The translations under genes were made by a program, and so were the position numbers. The notes beneath the pieces are model-generated. The model saw only the letters and a list, made by a program, of their open reading frames with translations, did no database searches and was not told the origin of the DNA. Below, in pieces: positions 60,827 through 64,000 of a stretch of DNA of 64,000 nt (positions are counted from its first letter, which is position 1; every line of letters begins with the position of its first letter). The stretch is from contig KB309672.1 of NCBI GenBank assembly GCA_000328365.1, forward strand, positions 38,803-102,802, read 5' to 3'. This DNA is from Capitella teleta. Lineage: Eukaryota > Annelida > Polychaeta > Capitellidae.

Positions 60827-61913
60827 TCCCTCCTTTTCTTCAAAAAGTTATCTAGTCATGGCATGCAAAATATATACAACACATCACACATCTTCATGGA
60901 ACAAATCAGGTAGCATGAGAACAGGTCCGTTATGACGACATACTAGATATGATGGAGACATCCATACACAAAATCATAACGTTCACAATCCTGCAGTTCC
61001 AACACACAACAAAACATAATGCATCTGTCCCAATACTGTTACTCCTGGAAAACATAATGCACTACACAAATGATATGCACATGACAACATCTAACCCATG
61101 AACGATCTTACAATGAATCAAAATGAGTACGAGGGACATAGCCGCTCTACAGCATCTGGCTGCGCTTTTTTTTTTTTTTTTTTTTTTTTTTTTCCTGCAA
61201 GTATGAAAAATAATGCACAAACCGCATAACACATGTTAGAATTGTGAGAAATAAAAACAATCATTGAATAAAAAAGATGATACTAAAAAAAAAAAATCAC
61301 TTTGTTCTGTTTCACTTCCAAGAACATTCATAATCCTTCAAGAAGCTTGGCAAATGAGTATCCCTTTTTGACCTCTTTATAGGAACTTCACTCACCTTTC
61401 CCTTGCTGTCCTGAGGCACTGATGTCAAATATTTCTTAACATGGCTGATGTTCCTTTTGTATTCTCCCCCACTTGCCATTCTCACCGTAACCTGAGTTCC
61501 CCTTTTCTCAATTATTTCTCCAGGCTGCAAGTGGAATGTGGGACTGAGCTTGTTGGATTTTTTTTCCTGTTTGAGCAACACTAAGTCACCAACCTCGATG
61601 CCCGAAGCCTGACGCTTGGCTTTCTGCTCTTGGACTTGGACTTGTTTCTTTGCAACACTATCTCGCATCTCTGCATTATCTTCAGTCTGTCTGAATGTTG
61701 GTAACTCTGTTCTCAATGTTCGTTTAAACATGAGCTCCGCAGGACTGACATGAGTGGTTGAATGAGGTGTGGTATTGTATGCTCGGAGGAACACGCGCAT
61801 TTCTTTCCTCCAATCTTTGTTCTCCACACATGCAGCTCTCATGGCTTTCAGTAACGTTGCATTCTGTCGCTCCACCTCTCCATTCGCTTGAGGCCATCTT
61901 GGAGTCGAGTGCA

Positions 61914-61963
61914 NNNNNNNNNNNNNNNNNNNNNNNNNNNNNNNNNNNNNNNNNNNNNNNNNN
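61914..61963. other. Assembly gap (Ns)
   Basis: A 50-base run of undetermined bases inside the integrase part of the retroelement; the length looks like a standard placeholder. Confidence 1.
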
Positions 61964-64000
61964 CATACCTTGAATAGTAGTCAACCAACACAAGGATATA
62001 CTCACCAGTAGGCATTTCTCCAAGGAAGTCAATTGCTAAGTCTTGCCAGGGTCCTTCTGGCATAGCAGTTGGAATGGGTGTTTCAGGAGCATTAGGTGGG
62101 GAAACCACCTGACATGCATGACACTTCTTTACAAACGCTTCACATTCAGTGCTCATGCTTGGCCACCACACTTTCTCCCGAAGTCGAGCCTTAGTTTTTA
62201 CAATGCCTTGATGACCTTTATGTGCTAACTCCAAGACTCTTTGTCTCAACGCTTTAGGAATCACTAGTTTTCCTTGACGCATAACAACATATCCCACAAC
62301 AGCAAGTTCAGATTTAACATGTGCAAATGGAGAACCCTTAGGGAAATCACCTGTCTTTATCTGTTTCCGGACATTTCGCATTTCCTCATCTTGACTGGAG
62401 GCTTGTTCAACTTCTTTTGCCGACATGGTATTAGGTACTGCACCTAGAGCCAAACAACGTATGTATTGCTCACCCACTTCTGACGACAGAGACTTGTTGT
62501 CCAGTTTCAACTCAATCATCCTCGACAACGGATCTGCAATATTCTTGTTGCCCTCAATGTATTTCACAACAAACTTGAATGGTTGCAGTCTCAACACCCA
62601 TCTTTCAATCCGTGCTGATGGTTTTGATCTCGGTCCATAGATGACTTGGAGTGGTCGATGATCTGTGACTAATTCAAAGTCTCTCCCCAGCAGATATAGC
62701 TGAAAACGTTCACACGCCCACACTAGACCCAGTGCTTCCTTCTCTGTTTGAGAATATCGCCGTTCCACATCAGTGAGACACTTCGATGCAAAATGAACTG
62801 GTTTGAAACTCCCATCTCTCTGTTGTTGAAGCAAAACCGCTCCCAAGCCAACAGGAGACGCATCCGCAACAACACGTGTTTTAGCATTTGAGTTGAAGTC
62901 TGCTAACACAGGCCTGGTGGTCAAACTTCTCTTCAGATCCTCAAAGGCCTTGTCTTGCTCTTCTCCCCATAGGAACGTAGAGTTCTTCCTAACAAGGATT
63001 CTCAATGGCTCGGCTCTTGTTTCAAAATCACGGATGTATCTGGAACAAAACCCTGCCAATCCAAGGAAACTTTTTACCTGTGATGCATCTTTTGGCTTTG
63101 TAGCATACTGAAGTGCAATCACTTTGGGTTCTGTTGGTCCAATACCATGTTCTGAGAGCACATGTCCCGTGAACTCCAACTTCTTCATTCGAAATCGGCA
63201 TTTTCCTTGGTTGAGAGTAAGTCCTGCTTCCACCAATGTCAGCAAAACTTTTTTCAGACGCGCATCATGTTGTTTCATGTCTCTTCCATGAACCAGTATG
63301 TCATCTGAAATGTTGACAACACCTTCACATTTACTCAGAGTTTGCGCAATCACATGCTGATACATTTCTGGAGCTGCTGAGATTCCAAACATAAGTCGTT
63401 TGTACCTGTATACTCCACAATGCGTTGTGAATGTTGTGAGACTCCTTGATTCTTCATCCAAAACTATCTGATGGTACCCCATAGCTAAATCAAGCTTTGA
63501 AAACACCGTACTCTCATTGAGGTTCATCAAAGTTTCATCAACTGTTGGAATTTGGAACCTTTCTCTAACAACTGCTTCGTTGACTCGTCGCATGTCTACA
63601 CAGACACGGACATCCCCCGATGGTTTCGGCACAACAACAATAGGAGACACCCAACTTGAAGGAACACCCTCGACTTGCTCAATAATGTCTGCCTTCACTA
63701 GCTCTTCTAGCTTTTCCTCAGTTTTCTCACGAAACGCATAAGGTATTCTCCGAGGCTTTTGGATGATTGGGGTTACATTTGGATCGGTATTGACTATGGT
63801 AGGCTTGTTTCTTTGACGCTGGATCCCCTTTCTTCTTCACTGTAGACGTGGATCGTTGCAATAGATTGACAGTTTCACTGACACTGCCACTGGTACCCGT
63901 GGCCATGGCACTCATTTGTGACGATTGATGTGAGACAGTCTCAAATGATCGGCCAATCTCCAGGACTTTATCCAGGTTGAGATCTTCGGTTTTGAGCAAC

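Larger units (their letters stand above)
60644..64000 (-). mobile_element. Ty3/gypsy LTR retrotransposon (Mag/K02A2.6-like), runs off the window
   Basis: Minus strand, from the right edge: the end of Gag (63999-63727), then Pol (63698-61312). Pol has reverse transcriptase (MGYHQIVLDEESRSLTTFTT; the active-site box reads ISDDILVHG), RNase H (RYSQTEKEALGLVWACERF, TDHRPL), an integrase zinc-finger-like HKGHQG...CHACQ, the integrase core and a C-terminal KRNISHVKKY region. A polypurine tract (GAAGAAAAGGAGGGA, 60841-60827) is directly followed by a putative 3' LTR starting TGTGGTATCC at 60826 and ending ..CATTACA near 60644. A 50-base gap of Ns lies in the integrase. The element is incomplete and broken as seen here, but large parts remain open, so it is fairly young. 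The other LTR is beyond the window. Confidence 0.85.

Overview
The window is animal nuclear DNA: AT-rich, intron-rich, full of microsatellites and decayed transposons, and holding two assembly gaps. The best clues to the organism are two neuropeptide genes. One encodes a neuropeptide F (NPF) ending in RPRFamide with the NPY-family intron inside the Arg codon. The other encodes a precursor carrying six IFRYamide/LFRYamide peptides, a type known from molluscs and other lophotrochozoans. I infer a lophotrochozoan invertebrate (brachiopod, phoronid, nemertean, annelid or mollusc). The species cannot be read from the sequence.

Layout. 1.0-4.1 kb: a small secreted cysteine-containing protein of unknown function, with a TATA promoter and an untranslated first exon. 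6.1-13.8 kb: the LFRYamide/IFRYamide precursor. 16.6-18.6 kb, minus strand: an aminergic (muscarinic-like) G protein-coupled receptor in four coding exons. 19.5-20.5 kb: two diverged copies of a repeat rich in AGGTCA half-sites. 21.5-30.2 kb: a gene of about 23 exons for a secreted protein with C-type lectin, discoidin (F5/8C) and WSC domains; one intron holds an antisense LINE relic. 31.4-36.9 kb: a clan-2 cytochrome P450 whose first intron carries a hAT-type MITE. 37.2-37.8 kb: an unexplained GC-rich island. 39.1-39.8 kb: an intronless NAT8-like N-acetyltransferase. 40.7-41.6 kb: a two-Ig-domain type I membrane protein cut by a gap. 46.1-49.6 kb: the NPF gene in four exons, with a pogo/Tigger-type element in intron 1. 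51.4-64 kb: almost entirely mobile DNA (a possible solo LTR, a SINE-like repeat, a LINE, a 3 x 158 bp tandem array, a DUF4806-like relic, a fossil Ty3/gypsy RT split by a pogo-type element, and a larger Ty3/gypsy element running off the right edge).

The peptide genes share one design: TATA box, short untranslated exon ending in GTAAG, long first intron, signal-peptide exon, peptide exons. Three secreted-product genes and an amine-type receptor make the left and centre a neuroendocrine-flavoured region. The linkage of an sNPF/LFRYa-type gene and an NPF gene on one strand about 35 kb apart, the unidentified cysteine protein and the lectin-discoidin-WSC protein deserve the most attention. Coordinates of spliced genes come from reading splice sites and frame by eye; no search was run.
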